Below are positions 7,146-15,332 of a stretch of DNA of 64,000 nt, piece after piece. Below the pieces are notes generated by a model that saw only the letters and a list, made by a program, of their open reading frames with translations, made no database searches and was not told the DNA's origin. This DNA comes from Labilithrix sp. (GTDB lineage: Bacteria; Myxococcota_A; Polyangia; Polyangiales; Polyangiaceae): the NCBI GenBank assembly GCA_019637225.1, contig JAHBWC010000045.1:1-64000 (forward strand), read 5' to 3'. Position 1 is the first letter of the stretch; each line of letters starts with the position of its first letter. The translations under genes and the position numbers were made by a program.

Positions 7146-9215
7146 TCAGCGGTTCCGGCCGCGGCCGCGCTGCAGGCCGTGCGGGCGGCGGTAGACCGAG
7201 ACGATCGGGACGCCGTCGTGCGTGAGCACGTACTCGGGCGCGGCGGTGCCGTATTCGGTCCAGATGTTGTAGTCGACCTCGTTGATGTGCTGCTCGTGGT
7301 GCACGATCGAGATCTCGGCCTCGGCCGGGCTTCCGACGCCGCGGAGCCACGGCGGGATGCGCTTCTCGTCGATCATGCGCTGCCACGACTGCCAGGCCGT
7401 ATCCATGATGTAGACGGTGTCGCCGGGCTTCGTGTTCTCGCGGAACCACGGGTCGAGGCTCTGCGTGGTGAAGCCCCAGAACTGGCGGTTCAGCCCGAGG
7501 TCCGCTCCGCCGGCGGTGCCGCCGAAGAGCGGGACGTAGGCGGAGAGACCGAACGGGTGCGAGTGGCGCGTCACCGCGAACGGCGCGAGGAACGTGATCG
7601 CGCCGACGAACGCGAGCACCCAGCTCCGCTTCGTCGCGTCGAGCGTCGTCTTGTCGCGTAGCGCGGCCTCGATGCGCGTCGCGACGAGATCGAAGCCGCG
7701 TCCGGCGAAGAGCGCGAGCGCGGGGTACGCGGTGATCCAGTGCTTCGTGCCGCCGAAGATCGGCGTCCGCGGGAGGAGGAAGACGGCGAGCGGGACGGCG
7801 AGGGAGAGGAAGAGGAGCGCGTCCGTGTGCATCGGATCGCTCGACGGCGCCGTCTTCGGCCACGGGAGCGTGCGCTCGAACGTCTGGCTGAACCACGACG
7901 CGAAGCGCGCGACGAGGACGCGCGCGCGATCGAACGCGCCGATCGCGAAGAGGACGAGCGTGACGGTGGGCACGGTCGCCGCGATCATCACCGGCATGTA
8001 GCTCTTCGGCGACGGCGGGCCGAAGTAGGTCACGCCCAAGAATTCGATGTTGTAGTAGTCGTGATGAAGGTGGAAGTTCACGTACTCCTGGATGCGCGGG
8101 AGCGTGTCGTTCCAGAGCCAGGGCCAGAGCGCTAGGAACACCGCCGGCCCTATCGTCGCCATCGCGATCAGCGTCGCGGGGACCGGGAGCCGCGCGGTCT
8201 TGGACGTCTCGGACGCCATCGCGCGGCCATGCACGAGGATGGCGTGCGGGAGGAAGACGGCCGGCAGCATCCACGCGTTGTGCTTCGTCTCGAGCGTGAG
8301 GCCGTACATCACGCCCGCGGCGAGCGCCCAGCCGAGGCCGCCCTTCTTCTCGGCGCACCAGTACGTGAAGATGCACGTGATCCACATCGCCATGATGGGC
8401 ACGTCGAAGCACGCGAGGTGCGCGTGGTAGAAGACGTTGGGCATCAGGCCGAGCGCGACGGCCGCGATGATCCCGGCGCGCCGCGAGAAGGCGCGCGCGC
8501 CGAAGACGTAGGTCACGCCGAGCGCGAGGCCCATCGAGAGCATCCCGGGGAAGCGGAACGCCGTGCTCGGGTCGTCGAAGATCTTCCACTTCTGCCAGAA
8601 GAAGTGATGCGAGAGCGCGAAGAGGCTCTTCATCAGCGACGGGTGCTCGTGGTTCGCCGCCCAGATCTGATCGATGACGGGTCGCTCGAACGCCTTTCCC
8701 GGCGTCGAGAAGAGGACCTTGAACCAGCGCTCGTACTCGCCGGACGCCGAGAAGTAGAAGCCCTCGTCGCGCGAGAAGCCGAGGCTCCGCGCCGTGCCGA
8801 GGAGCCACGCGACGTAGATGAGCGCGATGCCGGCGCCGATCAGCGGATCGACGTTGCGCTTCGCCCAGGCGCTCGCGCGCGCGGCGAGGGGCGCGTCGCC
8901 TGCGTCCGACTTCGCGTCCGCCTTCTTCGCGTCCGCGTCGCCCTTCGCGTCCGCCTTCCTCGCGTCCGCCTTCTTTGCGTTCGCGTCGTCCGCCTTCGCG
9001 TCGTCGCTCTTCGCCTCGTCGCCCGTCGCCTTTGCGTCCGCGTCGCCGGCCTTCGTCGCGACCGCCGGCGCCTTCGGCGTCTCCTTCAGGTTCGGATCCG
9101 TCTCCTTCACCCGCGCGTCGACCGCCTTCGCCTTCGCGGCGACCATCGCGGGGTTCAGGCGCTGCGTCTCCTCCGCCGGCTCCTCGCCGGTGACCTTCTC
9201 GTCGACCTTGCTCAT
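7146..9215 (-). CDS. GT39/ArnT-like membrane glycosyltransferase
   Basis: A 689-aa polytopic membrane protein resembling dolichyl-phosphate-mannose-type glycosyltransferases (PMT/ArnT superfamily, GT-C fold), which move a sugar from a lipid-phosphate donor in the outer leaflet of the inner membrane. The first external loop has GFSRDEGFYF near residue 145; its Asp is the expected catalytic or metal-binding residue. About ten hydrophobic segments follow. The first 110 residues form an unusual soluble tail of Ala, Asp and Lys in KADAK-like repeats with no recognisable domain. ATG at 9215 overlaps the stop of the upstream gene by 4 nt, so the two are probably translationally coupled. Donor and acceptor are unknown. 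Confidence 0.85.
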   Translation of the reverse strand: MSKVDEKVTGEEPAEETQRLNPAMVAAKAKAVDARVKETDPNLKETPKAPAVATKAGDADAKATGDEAKSDDAKADDANAKKADARKADAKGDADAKKADAKSDAGDAPLAARASAWAKRNVDPLIGAGIALIYVAWLLGTARSLGFSRDEGFYFSASGEYERWFKVLFSTPGKAFERPVIDQIWAANHEHPSLMKSLFALSHHFFWQKWKIFDDPSTAFRFPGMLSMGLALGVTYVFGARAFSRRAGIIAAVALGLMPNVFYHAHLACFDVPIMAMWITCIFTYWCAEKKGGLGWALAAGVMYGLTLETKHNAWMLPAVFLPHAILVHGRAMASETSKTARLPVPATLIAMATIGPAVFLALWPWLWNDTLPRIQEYVNFHLHHDYYNIEFLGVTYFGPPSPKSYMPVMIAATVPTVTLVLFAIGAFDRARVLVARFASWFSQTFERTLPWPKTAPSSDPMHTDALLFLSLAVPLAVFLLPRTPIFGGTKHWITAYPALALFAGRGFDLVATRIEAALRDKTTLDATKRSWVLAFVGAITFLAPFAVTRHSHPFGLSAYVPLFGGTAGGADLGLNRQFWGFTTQSLDPWFRENTKPGDTVYIMDTAWQSWQRMIDEKRIPPWLRGVGSPAEAEISIVHHEQHINEVDYNIWTEYGTAAPEYVLTHDGVPIVSVYRRPHGLQRGRGRNR

Positions 9216-10171
9216 CGAGCGGCCTCACGGCGCGTCGTCGCCTCGAAGCAGAACTGCCGCTGCGACGACGGAGCGATCTCGGCGACGAGGTCGCCCTTCT
9301 TGCCGTCGAGCTCCGGGGTCGGCAGCTCGAACCCGACCCAGCCGGCGCCGACCTTGTGGTGGTGCGTCCCGATCGGCCTGTCGAACGCGGAGAACGTGAC
9401 GGCGACCTTGTCGGGCGTCGGCGTGCGCTCGACGAGCCACTGGATCCCGGAGTGTCCGTGGAGGCTCGAGCCGAACGCGACGTTCGCGAACTTCATCCGC
9501 AGGCTCGCGCCCTGCATCGGCGTCGCGTAGAGGCAGAGGTGTGGATGGTGGTCGAGCCCATGGAGGACGGCCACGCCGACGTGCCCTCCCGCACAGACGA
9601 ACCGATCCGCCGGGACGAGCAGGCCCTGCGGAACCACCGTGCTGCCGCCCTGGCTGCTGCCACGCTGGAACGCGCACGGCTGCTCGACGCCGTCGTCGAC
9701 GCGCGTGACCGTGAGGCGCTCGGGGGTCGCGAGATCGAGCACGTCGTCGATCACCGGAGTCGTCGCGGGGTTCTCGAACAGCGTCACCGTGACGGCGCCG
9801 TGCTTCGTCTCCCTCAGCTTCTTCCAGCTCGCCAGCGTGGCGTCGTGCGCGCCGCGGATCGAGACCTCGAACGCGCGCGGGAAGCGCCGCTCGTCCGATC
9901 GCCCTTCGCGCTTCATCGTCGCGAGCTCGCCGAACGTGCGCCGCCCGAGCGGGTCCGCCCAGAACGGCTCGAACACGATGAGGTCGTCCTTCTGCACGTC
10001 CGCCTTCACGGCGTCGCGCGCCGCCGCCCAGTCGGACTCGGGCACGACGTCGCTCGACGTCTGCTTGACGTGCAAGGCGAGCTCCGCGATCGCGACGAGC
10101 GGCACTGCGCAGAGGAGCCACCCCGCGAGCGCCAGACGCGAGCGGTCTCTCGGTTTCGACGCGTCGGCCAA
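9212..10171 (-). CDS. membrane-anchored protein of unknown function, paired with GT39
   Basis: A 319-aa protein with one N-terminal membrane segment (about 13-33) and a periplasmic domain I do not recognise; it contains HDATLASWKKL, a Cys pair and HHPHLCLY. It overlaps the glycosyltransferase gene by 4 nt, and such pairings usually mean a shared task, here probably surface glycan work. The start codon is TTG at 10171, chosen because the frame has no upstream ATG and because TAAGCT lies 9 nt upstream on the same strand. No Shine-Dalgarno is present. Hypothetical apart from topology. Confidence 0.75.
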   Translation of the reverse strand: MADASKPRDRSRLALAGWLLCAVPLVAIAELALHVKQTSSDVVPESDWAAARDAVKADVQKDDLIVFEPFWADPLGRRTFGELATMKREGRSDERRFPRAFEVSIRGAHDATLASWKKLRETKHGAVTVTLFENPATTPVIDDVLDLATPERLTVTRVDDGVEQPCAFQRGSSQGGSTVVPQGLLVPADRFVCAGGHVGVAVLHGLDHHPHLCLYATPMQGASLRMKFANVAFGSSLHGHSGIQWLVERTPTPDKVAVTFSAFDRPIGTHHHKVGAGWVGFELPTPELDGKKGDLVAEIAPSSQRQFCFEATTRREAAR

Positions 10172-10180
10172 AGCGGGGGG

Positions 10181-10186
10181 AGCTTA
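10181..10186 (-). promoter_or_regulatory. TAAGCT -10 of the TTG-start membrane protein
   Basis: On the minus strand GAGCTAAGCTCC precedes the TTG start with a 9-nt gap. The same 12-mer lies before rseP (start 21647), which supports a recurrent promoter element. Confidence 0.5.
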
Positions 10187-10275
10187 GCTCATTCCACGAG
10201 GGGCGAGACACGCGCTTCGCGGGCAGTAGGCTCGAGGCGCCCGAGGCTCGCGTGGGTGCGAGGCTCAGGTCGGGG

Positions 10276-10304
10276 GTGACAGCAAACACGGCCTGTACTA
10301 GTAC
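10276..10304 (+). promoter_or_regulatory. promoter of the first bactofilin gene
   Basis: GTGACA (10276-10281), a 17-nt spacer and TAGTAC (10299-10304) place the transcription start at about 10311, next to the ATG at 10313. The -10 overlaps the palindrome GTACTAGTAC. No Shine-Dalgarno precedes this ATG. Confidence 0.5.
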
Positions 10305-10312
10305 CCGGCCCG

Positions 10313-10696
10313 ATGGCGAGGACGAGAACGGGTGGTGGCGGCGAGGCCGTGATCGGCCGGTCCACGCGCGTGCGCGGTCGCGTTTCGGGCGACGGCGACC
10401 TGCGCCTCGAAGGCACCGTCGAGGGAGACATCTCCCTCCGCGGCGACCTGACGATCGCGGACGGCGCGAAGGCCGCCTCGAACGTCGAGGCTCGAGCGGT
10501 GACCGTGGGCGGCGAGCTCGAGGGCGACGTGCGCGCCGAGGGCGTCGTCCACCTCGAGTCAGGCGCGCGCGTCCGGGGCGACATCCAGGGCGAGTCGGTC
10601 GCCATCGACGAGGGCGCCGAGTTCAACGGTCGTCTCATGGCCGAATTCGAGCTCCCGGCGGAGCTCGGCGGCGCGAGCGGCGGACGGCGTCGCTGA
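10313..10696 (+). CDS. bactofilin 1
   Basis: A 127-aa polymer-forming cytoskeletal protein (bactofilin/DUF583). After a short basic, Gly-rich N-terminus comes the right-handed beta-helix built from short repeats such as VRGRVSGDGDLRLEGTVEGD and VRGDIQGESVAI, ending in a short disordered basic tail (GGRRR). Bactofilins polymerise without nucleotide and scaffold cell-shape, polarity or chromosome-segregation proteins. It is first of three tandem bactofilin genes, 31 bp before the second. There is no ribosome binding site; the promoter reaches the start codon, so a leaderless mRNA is likely. Confidence 0.93.
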   Translation: MARTRTGGGGEAVIGRSTRVRGRVSGDGDLRLEGTVEGDISLRGDLTIADGAKAASNVEARAVTVGGELEGDVRAEGVVHLESGARVRGDIQGESVAIDEGAEFNGRLMAEFELPAELGGASGGRRR

Positions 10697-10727
10697 GCCA
10701 GCGAGCGCGAAAGAAGCGGAGGATTCC

Positions 10728-11042
10728 ATGGCGAGCACGGTCATCGGCGCAGGCATCACCATCGAGGGCGAGGTCACGAGCGACGAGGACGTCGTCGTCC
10801 AGGGCACCGTTCGCGGCAAGCTCGTCGCGAAGGACGCCGTGAGCGTCGAGCAGGGCGGGGCGGTCGAGGCAGACATCGCGGGCGGACCGGTCGCGGTCGC
10901 CGGCACCGTCACCGGCAACATCACCTCGAGCGATCGCGTCGATCTCCAGAACGGCGCCAAGGTCATCGGCAACGTGAAGGCGACGCGCATCACGATCGCG
11001 GACGGCGCCCAGTTCAAGGGCAACGTCGACATGGACGTGTGA
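10728..11042 (+). CDS. bactofilin 2
   Basis: At 104 aa this is essentially only the bactofilin beta-helix core: repeats such as EGEVTSDEDVVVQGTVRGKL and NITSSDRVDLQNGAKVIGNV, with almost no flanking tails. AGGAGG-like GCGGAGGA lies 5-6 nt before the ATG, so unlike the first gene this one has a clear ribosome binding site. Its stop is separated from the third bactofilin by a single base. Co-expression suggests the three paralogues co-polymerise or form related filaments, as described for BacN, BacO and BacP of Myxococcus xanthus; correspondence to those proteins one by one cannot be shown here. Confidence 0.93.
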   Translation: MASTVIGAGITIEGEVTSDEDVVVQGTVRGKLVAKDAVSVEQGGAVEADIAGGPVAVAGTVTGNITSSDRVDLQNGAKVIGNVKATRITIADGAQFKGNVDMDV

Positions 11043-11043
11043 C

Positions 11044-11607
11044 ATGGCGAACTCGACCGTCATCGGCCGGGCGTCGTTCATCCGCGGTCGCGTGAGCGGC
11101 GACGGCGACCTCGAGATCGCCGGGCGCGTGGAAGGCGACGTCGCCGTCACCGGCGAGGTCGTCGTCGACACGAGCGGGCTCGTCGCGGCGAACGTCTCGG
11201 CCGCGCGCATCGTCGTTCGTGGCGCGGTGAAGGGCGACCTCGTCGCCGATCAGGTGCTCCTCGTCGAGGCCGGCGCCCGCGTCGTCGGCGATCTCCGCGC
11301 GCCTCGCATCGCGATCGCTCCGGGCGGCCTCGTGCGCGGTCACGTCCAGACGGGCGCGGCCGGTCCGGCGCGTCCGCGCGCGGCGGTCGCGCCGGCGCGC
11401 GCCGTCGCGACCGAGACGAAGGCTCGTCCCGTCGTCGCGCCGCCGGTCGTGCGCGCGGTGAAGGCTGCTCCTCCGCCGCCGCCGGCGAAGGTCGTCGCCA
11501 CGAAGACGAACCCCAAGCCCGCGGCGCCTGCGCGTCCGGGCCCGCCGCCGCCCGTGGTGCCCGTCCTCAAGAAGGGCACGAAGGCCGTCCAGAAGAAGCG
11601 CGGTTGA
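11044..11607 (+). CDS. bactofilin 3 with Pro/Ala-rich basic tail
   Basis: A 187-aa bactofilin. Residues 1 to about 105 form the beta-helix (FIRGRVSGDGDLEIAGRVEG, VRGAVKGDLVADQVLLVEAG). Residues about 105-187 are a disordered Pro/Ala/Lys tail with a PPPPP-like stretch and the basic end KKGTKAVQKKRG. Long basic or Pro-rich tails in bactofilins recruit partner proteins, for example BacP in M. xanthus with a small GTPase partner; a partner here is not identifiable. It starts 1 nt after the preceding gene and ends 4 nt before pyrE, so the four genes form one transcription unit. Confidence 0.92.
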   Translation: MANSTVIGRASFIRGRVSGDGDLEIAGRVEGDVAVTGEVVVDTSGLVAANVSAARIVVRGAVKGDLVADQVLLVEAGARVVGDLRAPRIAIAPGGLVRGHVQTGAAGPARPRAAVAPARAVATETKARPVVAPPVVRAVKAAPPPPPAKVVATKTNPKPAAPARPGPPPPVVPVLKKGTKAVQKKRG

Positions 11608-11611
11608 TCGC

Positions 11612-12166
11612 ATGGTCGACGCGCGCGCTCGCCTCCTCGAGCTGCTCCGCGACCGCTCCTTCGCGAAGAAGAAGGTGACGCTCGCGTCCGGCAAGGAGAG
11701 CAATTTCTTCATCGACTGCAAGCAGACGGTGCTCACGGCCGAAGGCCACGTGCTGGCCGGAGCCCTCATGCTGGACGCTGCGCTCACCGCAGGCAGCTTC
11801 GATGCCATCGCCGGCGTCGAGCTCGGCGGCTGTCCGCTCGCCAGCGCAGCCTCGCTCACGAGCTTCCAGCGGGGCGCCCCGAAGGACGCGGTCTACGTCC
11901 GCAAGGACGCAAAGGACCACGGGAGCAAGCGCCAGCTCGAGGGCGACACGCGTCTGCCCCCGAACGCGTCGCTCGTCATTCTCGAGGACGTGACGACGAC
12001 CGGTGGCTCGACGCTCAAGGCCGTCGAGAAGCTCCGCGCCGCGGGCTACCGCGTCGAGAGCGTCGTCACCCTCGTCGATCGGCTCGAGGGCGGACGCGAA
12101 GCGATCGAGGCGGCGGGCCTCCGCTTCAGTGCAATCTACACGCGACGCGACTTCATCGCCGACTGA
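11612..12166 (+). CDS. pyrE: orotate phosphoribosyltransferase
   Basis: A 184-aa cytoplasmic enzyme that joins orotate and PRPP to give orotidine 5'-phosphate in pyrimidine synthesis. Diagnostic features are LASGKESNFFIDCKQT near residue 25-40, the loop RKDAKDHGSKRQLEG near 95-109 carrying the catalytic lysines, and the PRPP-binding motif VILEDVTTTGGST near 122-134. Length is near the family norm. It is the last gene of the bactofilin unit (4-nt gap), an unusual association of pyrimidine synthesis with cytoskeletal genes that may only reflect shared transcription. It ends shortly before a 20-bp direct repeat and a convergent gene. Confidence 0.96.
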   Translation: MVDARARLLELLRDRSFAKKKVTLASGKESNFFIDCKQTVLTAEGHVLAGALMLDAALTAGSFDAIAGVELGGCPLASAASLTSFQRGAPKDAVYVRKDAKDHGSKRQLEGDTRLPPNASLVILEDVTTTGGSTLKAVEKLRAAGYRVESVVTLVDRLEGGREAIEAAGLRFSAIYTRRDFIAD

Positions 12167-12170
12167 CCCG

Positions 12171-12222
12171 GCCGCTCAGGGCGCGAGGCCGCTCAGCCCG
12201 ACGCCGCTCAGGGCGCGAGGCC
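12171..12222. repeat. 20-bp perfect direct repeat at convergent gene ends
   Basis: gccgctcagggcgcgaggcc occurs at 12171-12190 and again at 12203-12222; the first bases of a third copy (gccgctcag) lie at 12188-12196. The second copy contains the stop codon of the minus-strand gene, so duplication or slippage here could shift that gene's end. Confidence 0.85.
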
Positions 12223-14193
12223 GGCGTTCAGGAGATCGCTGATCCCGGAGACGTCGCCGCCGCCGCCGCCCTTCGACTCTCTCGAGGACGACGTGCGCGG
12301 AAGCGGCGCATCGTCGGAGTCGACGCTGCCGCTGTTGGGCATCGCCTTCGGACCGGCCGAAGGCGCGGGGGCGTTCCGCCGGGCGATGACGCCGGCGCGT
12401 TGACCGCGCGGAGCGGGCGCAGGCGCCGGAGCGGCCGCGCGGGGCTGCGGGGCCGGCGCGACGGCGACCGGTTGCGGAGCGGGCGCCGGAACGAGCGCGA
12501 CGACGACGGGCTGCGGGTAGGCCGCCGGCGCGGCGGTCATCACGGGCGCGGTCATCATCGGCGCGGTCATCGCGGGAGCCGCGACCATGACGGGCGGCTG
12601 AGGAGCCGGCGCCTGCGGGATCGGCTCCTGGATGACGGGGGGCGGAGCCGGCTGCTGAACGACCGGCGGCGGCGCGGCCACGACCGGCTGCGGCTGCGCT
12701 TGAACGGGCGGCGGCGCCGCGGCGACCGGGGCCTGCTCCTGCGCCGGGAGCTGCGCGGGCGGCGGGAACGCGATCTCTTCCTTCTTGCCGAGGCGCGGGA
12801 CGAAGCCCGTCGCGAAGAAGGCGAAGAAGATCCCGAACGCCGCGCCGAACACGAACCAGGCGAAGCGCCCGACCTTCGAGCCCTGCGGGGCGGCCTCGAC
12901 CGCGGTCATCTGCAGCTGGTGACCGACCGGCTGCGCGTAGCGTCCCGCCGTGACCGGACGGATGTGCATCTGCTGTGCGGGCACGTGCATCGCGCGCGGC
13001 GACGGAGCCTGCACCGGCTGTCCGTACGGAACGCCCATCATCGGCGTGCCGGTCGGGCTCGCGTGCTGCGGAGCCGGGAACGCCTCGGGCAACGGAGACT
13101 CGTACGCCCGCATCGGCGCGACGACGGAGCCCGGCGTACGGATCGGCTGAACGCCCATCACGAAGCCGGCGGGTACCTTCATGTCGTGCGGGACCGCGGG
13201 CGCCTGCGGGATGGGCTCGTAGCTGTCCTCGCGACGCGGCTCGGCCTGGTAGCTATCGTCGCGACGCGGCGCGGCCTGGTAGCTGTCGTCGCGACGCGCC
13301 TTCGGGTGGCTGCCCTCGCGACGCGGCTCGGGCTGGTAGCTGTCGTCGCGACGCGCGCGCTGCGCGTGGCTGTCGTCGCGGCGCAGCTCCGGTCGATACG
13401 TCTCGTCCCGACGCGAAGCCTTGTAGCTCTCCTGACGATCGGGGTAGCTGTCGTCGCGGCGCGCTCCGGGGTAGTTCGCCTCGTAAGCCGCGGCGTCGTA
13501 GTTGGGAACGGGCGCGGCGTCTTTGCGAGGACGCTGCCGCGGTCCCGAGTCTTCGCCCGCGCCCGTGCCGGGGTACGGGTTCGTGTTGTACTTCGGCGGC
13601 GGCGCCGGCTCGCTGTACTCCTCGCGGTAGCGCTCGCCGCTCTCGCGCCGCTCGCGCGGCTCGGGGAACGCGGGCGCTGCGTCGTGCGCGAAGCCCTGTC
13701 GGTTCTGCGTCTCGGGATCCCGCTCCGCGAACTCGGCCTCGTACTCGTCGTAGGGACGCGCCGCCTCGAGTGAGGGGAGCGACTCGTACGGCACGTCGAG
13801 CGGCTCGGCGCGTCGGGGCTCGACATGCCGCGGAGCCTGGTAGCGCGACGCCATGATGAGACCGTCGTCGAGCGGACGCGCCTGCGTCTCGTCATCGAAG
13901 CGCGGGCCGTCGTACTGCGACGGGAGCGCGCGCGCGATCTCGTGCACGCGCTCGCGCGCGGCGGCCATCGTCGGCGGATCCTGGTAGGACGCCGTCGAGG
14001 TCTCGAACTCGTCGTGCTCGATCGCCTCGCCGTGCGGAGCCGGGTGCCGAACACCGGACGAGACACGACGGGGCGGAGACGGCGGGGGCGGGGGCGCCGT
14101 CGGCTTCACCGGGCGGATCGTCGGGCGCGCCGAGACCTCTCGACCTCCCAGGGTCGCCGGTCGAAACTTCGGAAGCATCCCGCGGTTCGCCAT
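12208..14193 (-). CDS. Pro-rich single-pass membrane protein with RDDSY repeats
   Basis: A 661-aa low-complexity protein of unknown function. Residues 1-240 are rich in Pro, Arg and Glu. Residues about 245-330 contain about ten tandem units of the type RRDDSYQ-x-x-P, with alternating acidic and basic residues and a regular Tyr. One membrane segment (WFVFGAAFGIFFAFFATGFV) lies near 443-463, followed by about 190 residues rich in Pro, Ala and Gln. A GGAAGGA ribosome binding site precedes the ATG. The repeats look disordered and could be a phosphorylation or condensate-forming region, but this is speculation. It is divergent from the PPDK regulator and convergent with pyrE. Confidence 0.8.
   Translation of the reverse strand: MANRGMLPKFRPATLGGREVSARPTIRPVKPTAPPPPPSPPRRVSSGVRHPAPHGEAIEHDEFETSTASYQDPPTMAAARERVHEIARALPSQYDGPRFDDETQARPLDDGLIMASRYQAPRHVEPRRAEPLDVPYESLPSLEAARPYDEYEAEFAERDPETQNRQGFAHDAAPAFPEPRERRESGERYREEYSEPAPPPKYNTNPYPGTGAGEDSGPRQRPRKDAAPVPNYDAAAYEANYPGARRDDSYPDRQESYKASRRDETYRPELRRDDSHAQRARRDDSYQPEPRREGSHPKARRDDSYQAAPRRDDSYQAEPRREDSYEPIPQAPAVPHDMKVPAGFVMGVQPIRTPGSVVAPMRAYESPLPEAFPAPQHASPTGTPMMGVPYGQPVQAPSPRAMHVPAQQMHIRPVTAGRYAQPVGHQLQMTAVEAAPQGSKVGRFAWFVFGAAFGIFFAFFATGFVPRLGKKEEIAFPPPAQLPAQEQAPVAAAPPPVQAQPQPVVAAPPPVVQQPAPPPVIQEPIPQAPAPQPPVMVAAPAMTAPMMTAPVMTAAPAAYPQPVVVALVPAPAPQPVAVAPAPQPRAAAPAPAPAPRGQRAGVIARRNAPAPSAGPKAMPNSGSVDSDDAPLPRTSSSRESKGGGGGDVSGISDLLNAGLAP
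13222..13470 (-). repeat. tandem repeat encoding RRDDSY units
   Basis: Units of 24-30 bp built on gtagctgtcgtcgcgacgc (plus-strand view) are repeated about ten times within the Pro-rich membrane protein gene. Copies are near-identical, so the tract should be prone to length variation between strains. Confidence 0.75.
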
Positions 14194-14339
14194 GTCGGTG
14201 TTCCTTCCACTCCGGCACCGTGCCGCGTGGAGGGGGGTGAGCTAGAGATGGTACTGCATCTTCCATGCTCGATGCATAGGCTGGTCGAGGTCACCATCCC
14301 TCATGGAACAGGCCTTCCCCGTGAGGAGCACGGATCGAA

Positions 14340-14378
14340 ATGGATCCACCCCTGGGTCCATCTTGACCCCCCCAGGGG
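14340..14378 (+). promoter_or_regulatory. overlapping inverted repeats (two exclusive hairpins)
   Basis: ATGGATCCA (14340-14348) can pair with TGGGTCCAT (14353-14361, one G-T), while CCCCTGGG (14349-14356) pairs perfectly with CCCAGGGG (14371-14378). The two stems overlap and exclude one another. They lie in the 299-bp divergent region between the Pro-rich protein and the PPDK regulator, either in a leader or as DNA operators. Confidence 0.4.
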
Positions 14379-14478
14379 CCCCACCGTGCGCGACGCGATG
14401 GAGACGGGCGCGCCGCTCATTTCGAGCATGGGTCGCGTTTTGGCAGGGGGGGATGCTCCTTTGTGCGCGCGGGCGTGG

Positions 14479-14484
14479 TAGAAA
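14479..14484 (+). promoter_or_regulatory. extended -10 (TG-g-TAGAAA) before the PPDK regulator
   Basis: TGGTAGAAAT ends 8 nt before GTG 14493 and there is no Shine-Dalgarno there; this placement is the main reason for choosing that start over GTG 14463. Confidence 0.4.
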
Positions 14485-14492
14485 TCGCCTTC

Positions 14493-15332
14493 GTGGACGC
14501 CAAGCGGATCGACGTCCTCTCGGACTCGACGGGAGAGACGGCAGAGAAGGTCGTGCGGGCAGCCATGCTGCAGTTCCCGCACTCGGGCGGGCAGCTCCGC
14601 CTCCACACGCGCGTGCGAACGAAGGAGGCGGCTCGGCCGATCCTCGAGCGCGCCGCGCGTGAAGGCGCGCTCGTCGTTTTCACGGTCGTGAGCCCCGAGC
14701 TGCGCGAGTTCATCCACGCGTCGAGCTACGAGCTCCGCGTCGAGGCGCTCGACCTCATCGGCTCGCTCATCGGGAAGCTCACGGTCTATCTCGACCGCCA
14801 GCCGATCAACATGCCGAGCGGAATGCTCCCGCTCTCCGACGAGTACTTCCGTCGGATCGAAGCGGTCGAGTTCACCGTGAAGAGCGACGACGGCAAGGAG
14901 CCGCGCAACTTCAAGAAGGCCGACCTCGTCCTCGTCGGCGTGAGCCGCACGTCGAAGACGCCGCTGTCGACGTTGCTCGCGCAGCGCGGGCTCAAGGTCG
15001 CGAACCTCCCGCTCGTGCTCGGCGTGCCGACGCCTCCCGAGCTCGAAGAGGCGAACCAGGAGCGCATCGTCGGCCTCACGATCGGCCTCGACCCGCTCGT
15101 CGAGATCCGCAAGGCGCGCTTGAAGCAGCTCGGCATGAGCGTCGACGCGAACTACGGCCTCAAGGATCAGGTGAAGGCCGAGCTCGAGTACGCGCGGACG
15201 ATCTTCGCGGAGCACGCCCAGTGGCCCGTCATCGACGTCACGGGCCGCGCGATCGAAGAGACCGCCGTGATCATCCTCGAGTCGCTCAAGGAGCGCGACG
15301 AGGCGAAGCACATCGCCAAGCAAATCGTCTGA
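14493..15332 (+). CDS. pyruvate,phosphate dikinase / PEP synthase regulatory protein (DUF299)
   Basis: A bifunctional kinase-phosphorylase of about 279 aa, the family that inactivates PPDK or PEP synthase by ADP-dependent Thr phosphorylation and reverses it with phosphate, thereby controlling the pyruvate-PEP node. Visible landmarks are the N-terminal SDSTGETAE, the P-loop-like GVSRTSKTP near 149-157, and the C-terminal DVTGRAIEETA. Length agrees with the family. GTG at 14493 is preferred because family members start about 8 residues before the SDxTG motif and a -10-like element abuts it; GTG at 14463 or 14475 would add 6-10 residues. Its PPDK or PEP-synthase target is not in this window. Confidence 0.92.
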   Translation: MDAKRIDVLSDSTGETAEKVVRAAMLQFPHSGGQLRLHTRVRTKEAARPILERAAREGALVVFTVVSPELREFIHASSYELRVEALDLIGSLIGKLTVYLDRQPINMPSGMLPLSDEYFRRIEAVEFTVKSDDGKEPRNFKKADLVLVGVSRTSKTPLSTLLAQRGLKVANLPLVLGVPTPPELEEANQERIVGLTIGLDPLVEIRKARLKQLGMSVDANYGLKDQVKAELEYARTIFAEHAQWPVIDVTGRAIEETAVIILESLKERDEAKHIAKQIV

